Positions 20,248 to 35,939 of a stretch of 64,000 nucleotides of DNA are shown here, one piece after another. Position numbers and translations under genes: made by a program. Location of the stretch: assembly GCA_963693365.1 (NCBI GenBank), contig CAVNZM010000003.1, forward strand, positions 3,472,001 to 3,536,000, read 5' to 3'. The DNA is from Amoebidium appalachense (lineage: Eukaryota > Ichthyosporea). Position 1 is the stretch's first letter, and every line of letters starts with the position of its first letter. The notes beneath the pieces were generated by a model that was given only the letters and a program-made list of their open reading frames with translations, did not search any database and had not been told where the DNA came from.

Positions 20248-21645
20248 ATGGCAAATATCCCCCTTGGCATCAGACCACCATGGGGGATGGTTTCGGGCAT
20301 GCGTGCCATGCCCAAATACCTACCGCTCCCCAGATATCCCATCATGCAGATTCCCCCACCTGTCAGCGGGACAGTAGGAATGGCAGAAGGAGGAAGGAAC
20401 GGGAGAAGGATAAAAGTGTGTCCGCACTGTAAGGGATGTGGTTTGGTAGAGGATGATGAGGGCATAAATGTCAATCCTAAAGAAGAAGGTCTCGAAACCG
20501 GCAGGCAAGTTGACGAGGACGAGTTGGGAAGCAACACTGGGGAGGAGAACGAAGAAGACGAGAGAGACACGTCAATGCAGGAAGACTCGGAGCGGGAGGG
20601 GGAGGAGAGGGAAGAGAAAAGCGAAAACGTGCACGGGGTTCAGCCTTTAGCGAAAACGTTCGTTCCTGTTGTGCAAGGGGGCGTTGGCACTTTTCCCTTT
20701 ACACACCCCATGTATGACCGGGGGGTTTTCCGTCCACCCAGGAGACCGCCACGGCCAAAACAGCCTAGCCTCCGTTTGTTGGCACCCAGGCCGTCACCAG
20801 GCGTGAACCAGACAGACGTAAACACGACAGAAGAACCGCCACCGCCGTCTCAGTCTAATTCCCGTCCGTTGGCACCCAGACCGGAGGAAATCCAAGTGGA
20901 GAAAGTAAACAAGAAGAAGGGAGTTAGCTTGATGTGCGAAGTATGCCAGTACGAATCCACATTCCAGTCGGTCATGGATAGGCATGTTGCCACTCATACG
21001 ATCAATGCGACGGATTTCATGTGCACACACGGCAGATGCCGCCAGAGGTTTGCGTCGGAAGAGCAACTCGAGAAACATCTTGAAAAGCACAAAACGTATG
21101 CGTGCGCTAGCGAGGGTTGCGGTTACGTCACTTCGAGACGGAACGAATTCATCGTTCACGAGCGAAAACACACGGGGGAGAAGCCGTTTACTTGTGAGCA
21201 TCCTGGGTGCGGTGGACGGTTTGTGTCGCTCAGTTCCTTGCAATTCCACACCAGGAATATGCATTCCGATCTTCCCATCGAACGAAAAAGGCCTTTGGCA
21301 TGCACCTACGAGGGTTGCCTGTTCAGGACGCGCGGACAGAAAATGTTGGAGGACCACATGCGCATGCACACAGGCGAGAAGCCTTTCCCATGCACCTTCC
21401 CCGGTTGTTCAGCAAGATTCCGCACTACAACTCATCAGAGATCGCATATGCAAAGGCATCTGGGAACGAAGAAATTCACGTGTCCCTTTGAAGGATGCAC
21501 TTACGGCTCAATTGACAAGGTGTCGAGGGATGCGCACTTGACAACACACACCGGGGAGAAACCGTTCGAGTGCAAAGAATGCGGGGCCAGATTTCTGTAT
21601 GCGAGCAGTCTAAGGATGCACGTGAAGGCGCATAGGAAGGGGTGA
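20248..21645 (+). CDS. C2H2 zinc-finger protein, copy B (465 aa), intact
   Basis: A single uninterrupted frame begins at the conserved ATG (an earlier in-frame TTG at 20242 is not a likely start). The N-terminus has the family signature IPLGIRPPWG, then KVCPHCKGCGLV, a CxxCxGCG zinc-binding-like knuckle at about residues 52-61. A strongly acidic stretch follows (about 85-130), then a Pro/Arg-rich linker with two LAPRP repeats, then eight C2H2 fingers to the C-terminus (CEVC, CTHGRC, CASEGC, CEHPGC, CTYEGC, CTFPGC, CPFEGC, CKEC). Most are C-x4-C TFIIIA type with TGEKPF linkers, as in sequence-specific DNA-binding nuclear proteins. The acidic part could be an activation domain. Targets are unknown. 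It lies head to head with the GH13 pseudogene, with a hAT-like MITE between them. Confidence 0.9.
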   Translation: MANIPLGIRPPWGMVSGMRAMPKYLPLPRYPIMQIPPPVSGTVGMAEGGRNGRRIKVCPHCKGCGLVEDDEGINVNPKEEGLETGRQVDEDELGSNTGEENEEDERDTSMQEDSEREGEEREEKSENVHGVQPLAKTFVPVVQGGVGTFPFTHPMYDRGVFRPPRRPPRPKQPSLRLLAPRPSPGVNQTDVNTTEEPPPPSQSNSRPLAPRPEEIQVEKVNKKKGVSLMCEVCQYESTFQSVMDRHVATHTINATDFMCTHGRCRQRFASEEQLEKHLEKHKTYACASEGCGYVTSRRNEFIVHERKHTGEKPFTCEHPGCGGRFVSLSSLQFHTRNMHSDLPIERKRPLACTYEGCLFRTRGQKMLEDHMRMHTGEKPFPCTFPGCSARFRTTTHQRSHMQRHLGTKKFTCPFEGCTYGSIDKVSRDAHLTTHTGEKPFECKECGARFLYASSLRMHVKAHRKG

Positions 21646-22264
21646 TGAGATTAAATAGGCAAAATGGGAGTGGTGGTTGTGGACACACCTGTGTATCACT
21701 GTGCATAATTTAAATGGAAAATACACGATAATGCTATGTTGTTGCAGTCTGTGGGTTCGGTAGGGGTTTGAAACAAAACGGTTCTGTCGTATGCTTGTTG
21801 TGTGAAACCGCTAGGAGGAAGGGAAAGGAGGGAGAGGGGGGGGGGGGGGGGGGGGGGGGGGGTTGGTTGCTCTTGGGACATAGGTTGAAGCTAGAATATT
21901 TTTAATGGTATTTATGATAAAGCATTTCCTCCTAGCACTTCAGTATTGTTCCTTCGGTGGCTTCTCGAGGCACAGCAAACACCTTAGTCTCCGATATTGT
22001 ATATAGTTAAATTGCTGTAAGGGATAAATGGTTTATGAACATATGCACACAGGAAGACGGGACAAGGTTTGTTGGCTTATTATGTTGGCCTCTCGTTGGC
22101 TTTTAATAGTCGTAAGAATTTATGATCGAGTTTGTATTGGACAAGCTCTTTTTAAAAGCTAGATTGTTCTTAAGAGGCCTCCTTTCAACCGGGTTTCTGC
22201 TCCCTTCGTTGTTCTGCTGTTCTCGTGCAATTGATTTAGTGTGTGTGTGTGTCTGTGTGTGTAT

Positions 22265-22313
<49 letters not shown>

Positions 22314-22481
22314 GTGTGCCCGCGCGCATGCTCTCGCGTGCGTATGTGTGCGTGTGTGCGTGTGTGTGTGCGTGTGTGTGTGTTGTGTGTTTGTGTGTGT
22401 GTGTTTGTACATACTACACGCATGTGCAAGTGCTTGGGCCTCACCGGGAATAGGGGGTAGGTTGAGGGGTGGGGAAGGCCT

Positions 22482-22520
<39 letters not shown>

Positions 22521-22972
22521 TCGGGGGAGGGGATTCAATGGATGGCTACGTCGTATACGTGCTACTCTATCTATGATACGGTAGGTAAGTGCTTTCTGAA
22601 TGATTTCCAAGGGAGTGAGCAATTCTTGATTTGTGAGAAGGGGATGGGAGGGCCCGGGAAAATGAAGTTACTTGTGTTAATGACAAATTTTAAAGGGCCT
22701 CATATTAAATAGTCACCAATCTATCTTGCTGCATGCATGATAACGTGACGGTCACCATGCATGCCTAGTATTATTATTATTATCATATAACTCTTCGTTC
22801 AACCTGGCAGTTGTAGGAGTCTGAGTCCATGTTTTTCCATCAGATCGGAGTACGTACATACACCTCATATGGACGCGTACTTGCACCGTGTAGTATGTAT
22901 ATACGTAGGCATTTTCAGATACATGGGGAATATAGATCGTCACCGTGGTTCTCGGAAACCTTGGCAGCCCCC

Positions 22973-23012
<40 letters not shown>

Positions 23013-23225
23013 GCGGGGGGGGGGGGGGGGGTAAATTATTGTTATGATGTAAGTGTAACGTCGATTTTTACATGTATATTTTGGGTGGAAGCACTGTTGG
23101 CCTTGTTGCAGACAACTCATCACAGGTCACCAACATGTCGATCAATAAACTGCACATTCCCTTCCCCGAAGTCCCGAGCTATAGTTCGGACTTCAAAGTC
23201 TGGTTAGATAGCTAAATATGGCGCT
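21646..23225. repeat. Tail of zinc-finger unit B
   Basis: Poly-G 21837-21862, (GT)n 22221-22312 with further GT/GC to 22410, poly-G 22482-22518, and a C run followed directly by a G run at 22978-23031 (a C/G hairpin). Bases 22540-22660 match 10080-10200. No gene is seen. Confidence 0.6.
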
Positions 23226-23831
23226 CTGGGAGACCACATGATTCGTCGATCTTTTTACAAGTTGAATAGATCTATTTTTCTTGTTTTAATAACATCCTGC
23301 CGCTTGTCTCACGCTCGCGCTCCACTTCGAATTCGTAAACACCAGAAGAGAACGATAACTACTGAAGCGGAGCTTTCGAAATTCCATGTTCTGGCCATGC
23401 ATAAGAATTAGTACCATGAACTGCAGTGATTAGCTAAGAGTAAGCATAGCGCACTATTCAGCGAAGGGGTTTCCTTTAGTTGTTTACGTTTCCACTGGGT
23501 TTCTGGGCTTACTTTTTGAATTGCAGGGAAAATTCGCCACTCATGGTCAACCTCTCGACGAACGCTTTTTTGCTCAACGGTTGATGTTTCGGTGTAATAT
23601 TTGGTTATGCTAGTGCAGCCATGCTTCACAGCTAAAATGCAGGCATACATTGCAGTTCAACCCACCAATTTCTACTGTGTTGCACCTTTTACCCGCTAGA
23701 CACTTGATAAATTATCATGCTATTATTCCTACTACTCCTTCCTTTTAGCACCCGCTATTTCCTCTTATTCCTTGTGACACCTTCCGACGGGTTCCCTGAC
23801 CGAGGGATTTCGTACTTCTGCTCTAGCTGAA
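23226..23831 (+). promoter_or_regulatory. Conserved upstream block of zinc-finger copy C
   Basis: Matches the block before the other copies (tgattcgt, agatctattttt, and cgtacttctgctctag just before the ATG), with some divergence. Confidence 0.4.
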
Positions 23832-25330
23832 AATGACAAACATCTCCCCTGGCATCAGACCGCCATGGGGGCAAGGTCTACTACTGTAGGCGTCCCTGGC
23901 ATGCACGATTACTTTTCCATGCCCGATTACTTGCCGTTTCCCAGGAATCCCATGCCCGATTACCCATCGTTTCCCAGGACTCCCGTTGGTCAGTTTCCCA
24001 TGCTTACGAACGGGACAGTAGGAATGGGCGGAGGAGGATGGAACGGGAGAAGGATGAAAGTGTGTCCGCACTGTAAGGGATGTGGTTTGGTAGATGATGA
24101 TGAGGGCATAAATGTGAACCCCAACGAAGAAGATCCCGAGACCAGCAGCACGGAGGATGGGGTGGATAGCGCTGGGGAGGAGCAAGGAGATGACGAGGGA
24201 GACACGTCGATGCAGGAAGACTCGGTGCAGGAGGGGGAGGAGAAGAAAGAGACAAGCGAAGATGAAGATGAACTTTGGGCGCAGGCCTTTGGGCAAACGC
24301 TCGCTCCTGCTGTGCAAGGGGGTGCCAGTGTGCCTCCCATGGCACCTGCCGTATATGGCGGAGATTTTTTCTCTTCGCTCGTGCCACTTCCAAGACAGCC
24401 TGGCCTCCGTTTGTTGGCACCCAAACCAGACTTGAACGCGGTAAAAGAGGAAAAAAAAGGAGCCCAAAGTGAGAAAGGTAAAAAAAAAGAAGAGAGTCAG
24501 TGTTAACTTGATGTGCGACGTGTGTCAGTTCGAAACCACAAATCAGCTGAACATGGAGAGGCATGTTGCCACTTACACGTTGAAGATGAAGGATTTTATG
24601 TGCACACACGCTAGATGTCGCGAGCGGTTTGCATCTGAAGAGCAACTCGAGAAACATATACAAAAGACATCAAATTTTTGCGTGTGCTAGCGTGGGTTGC
24701 GGTTACGTCACAACGTCACGGCGCGAATTCATTATCCACGAGCGAAAACACACAGGGGAGAAGCCGTTCACTTGTGAGCATCCAGGGTGCGGTGGGCGGT
24801 TTGTGTCGCTTCATTCTATGCGAACCCACGCCAGGAATATGCATTCCGATCTTCCCTTTGAGCAAACATTCCCCTTTGCATGCACCCAGGGGACGGTGCC
24901 TCTTCAGGGTGCGCCAAAAGAGAGATTGGGAAAACCACATGCGCTCGCACATAGGCGAGAAGCCGTTTGAATGCCTGTTCTGTTCGCCGAGTTTCGGCAG
25001 CAAGCACCTCTTGAGGTTGCATACGAAAAGGCATGTGGGAACGAAGAAATTCACGTGTCCATTTGAAGGTTGCAGTTACGGGTCAGTTGACAAGTCGGCG
25101 AGGGATACGCACCTGAGAACACACACCGGGGAGAAACCGTTCGAGTGCAAGGAATGCGGGGCCAGGTATCGGCACAGAAAAAATCTTAGGGTGCACGCAA
25201 GGACGCATGGGAAGGGGGATGAGAAGGCAACATGGACGAAATGGGAGTGGCGCACGGCGACCCATCGAGTGCATCACTGTGTGTTTGTTAATGGAAATTG
25301 CACATATGCGCTATCGCAGTCTGTGGTGTA
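23832..25330 (+). pseudogene. C2H2 zinc-finger gene, copy C, frameshifted
   Basis: The frame starting at 23832 stops after 18 codons because of extra bases near 23880-23890. The family reading resumes in another frame (CPHCKGCGLV near 24066, then the acidic region). It shifts in an A run near 24480, again in finger 2 at about 24660-24670, and again near 24893 in finger 5. Fingers 6-8 (CLFC, CPFEGC, CKECGARY) are then readable to about 25215. With at least four frame changes it cannot encode the family protein as one piece. Confidence 0.8.
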
Positions 25331-26041
25331 AGGACGCAAATGGGAAGGGGGGGGGCGGGTGGCAGGAGGGGGGAAAGAAGTGGGGGAGGGGGGGGGGGGG
25401 GGGGGGGGGGGAGGGGCTGCTCATGGAACATAGATGGTAGTTATGATGGACTTAATGTGGGGTTCCATAAGGTCACATTTACTGGTTCTTTAAAGAGCCA
25501 GGCAGGTGCGCATCACGCCAGTCATAGGGCATAGAACCATTTGAGTCTGACCCGACCCGGAAACCCAAAAGAAATTCCCTTTTAATAATAATTGGCAATG
25601 CATTTTCTACATTTTCAACAAACTGGTTTCTTTCTTTTTGTTTTTTCACATGGCACCATGACAGTTGTAAAAACCTTTATTTCTAAAAACCTTTATAATG
25701 TAAAAATCTTATCGGTAAAAACCGTTATAACGTAAAAATTGATTCTGTAGGGATGGATAATTTATGTACACACGCTCACAAGGGAGAGGGAACAATGGTC
25801 TTTTGGTCTTGTTGGCTTGTTTATTGTGCTCTCGTAATTTTTAAATCATTTTAAATAATAATGTAACATACGTATTGAATTGGACGAGCTCTCTTTAAAG
25901 TGTAAAATGATGCCCAAGAATGTATGTTCTCTGAACGGCACCAATACTAACGAAGCTGACTGCTAAAAGTTGCTGTGCGGGTGCATTAATATTCATGATT
26001 CTGCAGATCTTTGGAGTTTTCTGCTATTAGTGTGTATGTGT

Positions 26042-26104
<63 letters not shown>

Positions 26105-27873
26105 ACGTGTGTGTGTGGTGTCATGCATGCAGGTACATGTCTGTGTGTGGGTCTTTCGCGTGTTCGCCTGCCCGTGCAGGGAGCGGGGGTGCACGGTGGG
26201 GAGGGGGGGGGGGGGAGGGGGGCAGGATAGCCTAGGGGGAAAGGAGGGGGGGGGGGGGGGGGGGGGATTTAATCGGGAAAGGATGTCCGGACAAAGTTCC
26301 TCCCCCCCCCCCCCCCCTCCCTTCCCCGATTAAATCCCCCCCCCCCCCCCAACCCCCCTCCTTTCCTCCTAGGCTATCCTGCCCCCCCCCCCTCCCCCCC
26401 CCCCCCTTGGTTACCTCTTACCGCTTCCAAACATACCCGAGCACACATGCTCGAAAGAACTGCACAGGCACCCAAGTGGGCTGATATATTACAGCTGATC
26501 TATCAATATCAAACACAAACAATGATGTACTGTGCCTATGCCTATAGTGCACACGAGCACATGCATACACACCGTACGGTACACTAATATTAAGGCTTAG
26601 AGGGCACGCTACTATAGTATATTCCTCTTTTTCAGTCGTTTTTAAAACCATTATTTTTTGCGCCAAAACTTCCCGTCCAAAATTACATATATGGCTAACT
26701 TGAGTCAGATTGCGCGCGAATATTGGTTGAAGCACTGATTTTCTCGAGATTGCGATATTATAGAAACATTTGTTACCACTATGCGCAGGCTAGCTCATAA
26801 TACTCCCCTATCATATATGCGTGGCCGAGAGGAGTGCCACAAGGGTATATATACATAAGGTGTACATGCATCATCTCATGTCTATATGACCTATGGCTAA
26901 AAAGTTTGTAGTATGCATATTAGGTGTTCTGATTTCTGTCCCCGGGAGATGATATGCTAGGCTAAACAGATATGATACGTCGTCAAGGCTTTTTCGCCCC
27001 CTCCTTCCACAGTGTCTCCCCCGGACCCCCCCCACCCCCTCCTTCCTATCTAGTTTTCTTTCCTTCTTTCTTTCTTTCTTTCTTTCTTTTTTTGTGTGCC
27101 CGTGCACGGAGCGGGGGTGCCGGGGCGGGAGGGGGGGGGGGGGGGGGATTGTGAGGGAGGGAAAGGGGGGGGGGGGGGGGGGGGGAGGGGGGGATCTAAT
27201 CGGGAAAGGATGTCCGGACACAGTCCTCCCCCCCTCCCCCCATTCCCCTCCTCCCCGCCCCCCCCCCCCCCTCCCCCCCCCCCCCCCCCCCCCCCCCCCT
27301 GACACCCCCCCCCCCCCCCCTGGTTACCATCCGCTTCCGAACACATGCAAGAACACATTCTCCAAAGGCTTCTACACACAGGCACCCACACAGTTGATCT
27401 ATTGATATCAAACACACACCGTGATTTACTGTGCCTATGCCTACAGTGCACATGCGTACATGCACATGATATACACTTAGGCTTAGACAGCACGGTCACG
27501 TATATGCCTACTTTTTCAGTGTTTTCATAAAAACTTTTTCCTGCGCGCCAAAACTTCCAGTCCAAACCATATATGGTTAATCAGTCAGATCGCGCGCGAA
27601 TTGTTGGTTAAAGCATTTTTCCCCTCGAGATTGCGATATTGTGGCGACACTTGCTTTTATTTGGGCCCCCGTGAGATGATATGCAGTGAAACGGATATGA
27701 TAGGAGACCCCCCCCCCCCCCCCCCCCCCCCCCACAGTGCCTCCCCCCCCCCCCCCCCCCCCTGCCCCTTTCATTTGTAGTTTTCTTTCTTTATTTCTTT
27801 CTTTCTTTTTTTCTTTCTTTTCTTTTCTTTTTTTTTTTTCTCTCTTCCTTTTCAAGGCTTTTCGGGTGTGTGT

Positions 27874-27924
<51 letters not shown>

Positions 27925-27960
27925 TGTATGTATATATCGGCATGCGTATATGATGTGACG
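25331..27960. repeat. Tail of unit C, itself partly duplicated
   Basis: Poly-G 25387-25411. The block 25470-25565 is shared with units A and D. (GT)n lies at 26045-26102. A G/GTCCGGAC/C structure occurs twice, at 26285-26292 and 27212-27219, each followed by related sequence (26680-26770 and 27565-27650). (CTTT)n lies at 27060-27090 and 27781-27840, C runs at 27250-27320 and 27710-27762, and a poly-G at 27889-27923. Confidence 0.6.
26201..26405. repeat. Long inverted repeat around GTCCGGAC
   Basis: Left arm 26201-26280 (with caggatagcct, aaggagg, gatttaatcggg) is mirrored by right arm 26321-26405 (ccgattaaatc, cctttcctcct, aggctatcctg). The 40-bp centre contains the palindrome GTCCGGAC. The arms are close to perfect by eye apart from run lengths of G and C. 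The strand could fold into a hairpin of about 80 bp stem. Confidence 0.8.
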
Positions 27961-28091
27961 ACAGAAAAAATGTTTCCACGTTGATTTAAAAAGCTAAAAA
28001 AGGCTTGTACACTGCATTATTTTACGTTTGCCTCGGTCAAATATGAATGCCCTTACTGAATTCACTGCACAACCCTAAATTTATCAGTGCT

Positions 28092-28123
<32 letters not shown>

Positions 28124-28127
28124 GCAG
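27961..28127. other. Short spacer before the possible plus-strand exon
   Basis: AT-rich sequence followed by a C run (28092-28119) that would serve as pyrimidine tract for the acceptor at 28125-28127. Confidence 0.3.
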
Positions 28128-28747
<620 letters not shown>

Positions 28748-28799
28748 ACGGTGTTTGGCCTGGTGCCTGGTGTTGCATTAGGGAATTTTGTAGATGGAA

Positions 28800-28865
<66 letters not shown>

Positions 28866-29370
28866 TAGTAGTAAATATCGACCTCCCGCTGGTGGTACGC
28901 TTCCTCCCCCCCCCCTCCCCCTCTCCAGGGTGGATTTGTCCCCCTCCCCCTTTCCCCCCCCCCCCCCCCGCATCTCGCGCTCGCGGTGATCTTCATGGTA
29001 TATGGGCAAACATCTCTTTTCCACCCACCAGAGGCTGTATTCGTTAGTCAAATATTACTACTAATGATTATGAATTCGTTGCACGTGCTCATCAGCAACT
29101 TGCAAAGCTCGTGTGCGTGTCTGTGTGGCGGGGTTTGTATTATGTGATGTTGGTAAGTGTATCTGCATCTTCATATGTTGTGAACATCGCTGGTCACAAG
29201 CACCACGCATGTAACGGTGGCACGTGTACATGTGCAGCTACGTGTGTGCGTGTGTGTGCGCGAGGTGGGGGAGCCTGGAGACGATTCCTGCCCAGGGCCG
29301 TGAAGGTAGGGAGGGACTCCGGATCCGGGGGAGAAATAAGGCCCAACCACAACTTCAAAGTCAGCTTGCA
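28748..29370. repeat. 65-base poly-G and flanks
   Basis: Bases 28800-28864 are an unbroken run of G, the longest in the window. The rest is C-rich (28905-28970) or ordinary sequence without a supported gene. Confidence 0.7.
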
Positions 29371-29800
29371 AAAGGCAGAATTATTATTTGGAAGCGCAAT
29401 TATTCTGCAAAACGCAGAATCATTCTGCAAAAGCAGAATCACTTTGCTTTTAGCAGAGTTATTCTTCCTTTAGCAAAATTATTAATATTCCGCAAAAGCA
29501 GAAACACTCTGGTTTTAGCTGAATTATTCTTCTAAAAGCAGTATTATTCCGCAAAAAACGGAATTATTCTGCTTTGTTAGCGGAATGATTATGCTTTTAT
29601 GCAGTAGGATGATCCTGCTTTTCGGAACGGTTCTGTTTTTAGCAGATGATTCTGCTGTTTGCAGAATGAGTCTGCTTTTAGCATAATGGTTCTGCTTTTG
29701 TAAAAAAGCAGAATTATTTTTCTTTTAAATTTAGCACAATCATTCTGCTTTATGCAGAATAATTCTGCTTCTTGGGGAATAATTCTGCTCGGAGCAAGTG
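29371..29800. repeat. Array of degenerate palindromic GCAGAAT/ATTCTGC units
   Basis: Over about 430 bp the motif gcagaatNattctgc and its halves recur some 15-18 times, separated by A or T runs (aaaagcagaat, attctgctttt). Each unit is its own reverse complement, so the array could form many small hairpins. Spacing is about 20-28 bp and the units are imperfect. Confidence 0.75.
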
Positions 29801-30655
29801 GACTCAGCCGATGTGGTTGGGCCTTAGAAGGGTCGGGGGGAGGAAAGGGGGGGGGAGAAGGCAGGGGGGAAGCTCGAGTAAGTGACCTGTCCGGGAAGGT
29901 GTGGCCTAAGTTTCAGGTGATCAAAGAGTCCTAGTATTAGTCAATGTTTACGTTTTGGGAACCCGTATGTAAGCCGAACGTTGCGAAATCTTAGTACAAT
30001 TATGATCAGGTCAACGTTATCTAATACCGTAGGCATGCGCAGCCTGTGTACGTGAGATGGGTAGGATTTCTCCCCCTCCCCAACCCCGTTCCCCCCGGGG
30101 GGGGGGGGGGTGGGGGGAGGGGGGGGGGGGGGGGGGAGGGCCCATCTACTCAGGTGGGTGGTGTGTCGCCCCCCCCCCCCCCCCCCCCCCCCCCCTCCCC
30201 CCGCCCCCTCTCCCCCTCCCCTCCTTTGAGCCGGAGGGGTGGTCGGGGGGGTCAAGGGGGGGCCGGGAGAGGGGGGGGACTCATCTGTCCAAACCCCCCC
30301 CCCCCCCCCCCTTCCCTCTTCCCCCTTTCCCCCCAAAAGCCGGCTGCCCCCCGTTTGACGTTACTGTGCCCCTCCTCCGTTTCAAAGTCAAGAATCCCAC
30401 GGGCGCCGGCCCCGCGAGCGGGGCGTAACGATAACAGAAAGAAAGAGTATCAAAATGGAAAAACAGAAAACTTTACACATCGTGGAAATGCTGACTCAGC
30501 ATTCTCAAATTCTTTCTCCGTTGCCATCCTAGCCGTGCGTACTTCCTTCCTTCATATCCCCCATGCAGGGCCGCCCTGTTTCAGGAAATTGATCGAATAA
30601 TTTCGAATAATTTCAAATAATTTCGAAAGCTGGTTTGGATAGCCACATATGGATG
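29801..30655. other. Spacer with G and C runs
   Basis: G-rich 30101-30138, C runs at 30170-30195 and 30294-30312, and an AT-rich end with three ataatttcgaa-like repeats (30597-30630) that also occur before unit B. No gene is seen. Confidence 0.4.
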
Positions 30656-31240
30656 TTTGTTACTGCATATGATTCGTTCATCTTCAATAGATCTATTTTT
30701 CTATTTTTAGTAACACCAAAACGGCTGCGAGCGCCGCTTTCGAAAACCGTTCACCAGCATGCGCAGGAAAAGCCAAGGTTCTTATCACCCGGAAAAGCAC
30801 ACCAGAAGCGCATTCCATTTTCATGTTTTGGGTCATGAAATTGTAACCACGAACTCGGTGCTTTAATGAGGAGTAAGCATAACGCAATTTGAGCGAGGTG
30901 TTTATCCTTTAGGTTTCTCCCGTTTTTTGTTGAGTTTCGCTCTATCATTTTCTCAGAGTAGAGTCTGCCTTATCAAACCGTCGACTTCCTTTTTTTTTTC
31001 TCAACAGCTTTTGTTTCCGTTTCCTTGTGTGGTTTCGCTAGTGTAGCCATGCTTCACGGGCTTAGTGCAGGCATGGTGCAACTTGGTTTATGTTTTTTAT
31101 GCTGTGTTTGACGTTTTATCCGCTACACACATTTCTAATCATTCTTTACAGCACCCGGGAATTCTTCTTGTTCCTTGTAAGCCTAACACCTTCACCACTT
31201 CTCTGAACACGGTGGTTTCGTACTGCTGCTGTAGTTTAAA
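30656..31240 (+). promoter_or_regulatory. Conserved upstream block of zinc-finger gene D
   Basis: Shares tgattcgtt, agatctatttttctattttt and an acceptor-like ctgctgtag followed by tttaaaATG with the other units. Confidence 0.45.
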
Positions 31241-32575
31241 ATGATAAACATTCCGATTGCCAGCAGACCGCTATGGGGGCAGGGTCCAGGTGTCCGTGCC
31301 ATGCCCAATTACTTACCGTTCCCCAGAAACCCCACTGGGCAGTTTCCCACGCTTACGAACGGGACAGTAGGAATGGACGGTGGAGGATGGAAAGGGAGAA
31401 GGATGAAAGTGTGCCCGCACTGTAAGGGATGTGGTTTGGTAGAGGATGATGAGGGCATAAACGTGAACCCCAACGAAGAAGGTCCCGAGACCAGCAGCAT
31501 GCAAGATGAGGAGGATGAGGTGGATAGCGCTGGGGAGGAGCAAGGAGATGACGAGGGAGACACGTCGATGCAGGAAGACTTGGAGCAGGAGGGGGAGGAG
31601 AGGGAAGGGAGAAGCGAAGACGTTCATCGGGTGCAGCCCTTTGCGCAAACGCTCGTTCCTTCTGTGCAAGGAGGTGCCGGGGTGCCTTCCATAGCACTTT
31701 GTGGCAGAGGTGTTTTTCCTCCGCTCGTGCAACCGCCACTGCCAAAACAGCCTGGCCTCCGTTTGTTGGCACCCCGACCACCAGGTGTAAACACGGTAGA
31801 ACAGGATAGAATTGATTTTCCAGTGGAAAACGGAATAAAGAACAAGGGAGTTAGCCTGATGTGCGACGTGTGTCAGTTCGAATCCACAAGCCAGTCAGTC
31901 ATGGATAGGCATGTTGCCACTCATACGATGAAGGCGAAGAATTTCAAGTGCACACACACTAGATGTCACCAGCGGTTTGCATCGGAAGAGTCCCTCGAGA
32001 AACACATACAAAGGCACGAATCATTTGCATGCACTAGTGAGGGTTGCGGTTACATAGCATCGACACGGCGCGAATTCATCATTCACGAGCGAAAACACAC
32101 GGGGGAGAAGCCGTTCACTTGTGAGCATCCAGGGTGTGGTGGGCGGTTTGTGTCGCATCAATCTATGCGAACCCACGCCAGGGCTATGCACTCGAATCTT
32201 CCCATGGAGCAAGCAAAACCCTTTGCATGCACCAAAGAGGGGTGCCTGTTCAGGGCGCGCCAAAAGAGAACGTTGGAAGACCACATGCGCTCGCACACAG
32301 GTGAGAAGCCGTTTTCATGCCCATTCCCTGGGTGCTCAGCGAGTTTCGGCACCAAGACCCAACAGAGGACACATACGCAGAGGCATCTGGGAAACAAAAA
32401 ATTTCCATGTTCATTTGAAGGATGCAGTTACAGGGCAATGGACAAGGCGACGAGGGATGAGCACTTGAGAACACATACCGGAGAGAAACCGTTCGAGTGC
32501 AATGAATGCGGGGCCAGGTTTCGGCATTCGACAAACTTTAGGGTGCACGTGAAGGCGCATGGGAAGGGAGGTTGA
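31241..32575 (+). CDS. C2H2 zinc-finger protein, copy D (444 aa), intact
   Basis: One open frame from the conserved ATG to TGA. It has the family plan: N-terminal RPLWGQGPGV, CPHCKGCGLV knuckle (about residues 50-59), acidic stretch (about 75-130), Pro-rich linker with LAPRPPG, then eight C2H2 fingers (CDVC, CTHTRC, CTSEGC, CEHPGC, CTKEGC, CPFPGC, CSFEGC, CNECGARF), all with both Cys and both His. Fingers 3-4, 5-6 and 7-8 are joined by TGEKPF/TGEKPFS linkers. It is probably a nuclear DNA-binding protein. Compared with copy B it carries changes inside several fingers, at the helix positions that usually read DNA, so specificity may differ. Confidence 0.9.
   Translation: MINIPIASRPLWGQGPGVRAMPNYLPFPRNPTGQFPTLTNGTVGMDGGGWKGRRMKVCPHCKGCGLVEDDEGINVNPNEEGPETSSMQDEEDEVDSAGEEQGDDEGDTSMQEDLEQEGEEREGRSEDVHRVQPFAQTLVPSVQGGAGVPSIALCGRGVFPPLVQPPLPKQPGLRLLAPRPPGVNTVEQDRIDFPVENGIKNKGVSLMCDVCQFESTSQSVMDRHVATHTMKAKNFKCTHTRCHQRFASEESLEKHIQRHESFACTSEGCGYIASTRREFIIHERKHTGEKPFTCEHPGCGGRFVSHQSMRTHARAMHSNLPMEQAKPFACTKEGCLFRARQKRTLEDHMRSHTGEKPFSCPFPGCSASFGTKTQQRTHTQRHLGNKKFPCSFEGCSYRAMDKATRDEHLRTHTGEKPFECNECGARFRHSTNFRVHVKAHGKGG

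Positions 32576-35939
<3,364 letters not shown>

Noticed and set aside
20794-21369. 191-codon minus-strand open frame
   Set aside because: It is a shadow of zinc-finger copy B; similar shadows occur opposite every copy.
29371-29800. CRISPR-like array
   Set aside because: There are no constant repeats with unique spacers of equal size, the units are degenerate palindromes, and the DNA is eukaryotic.
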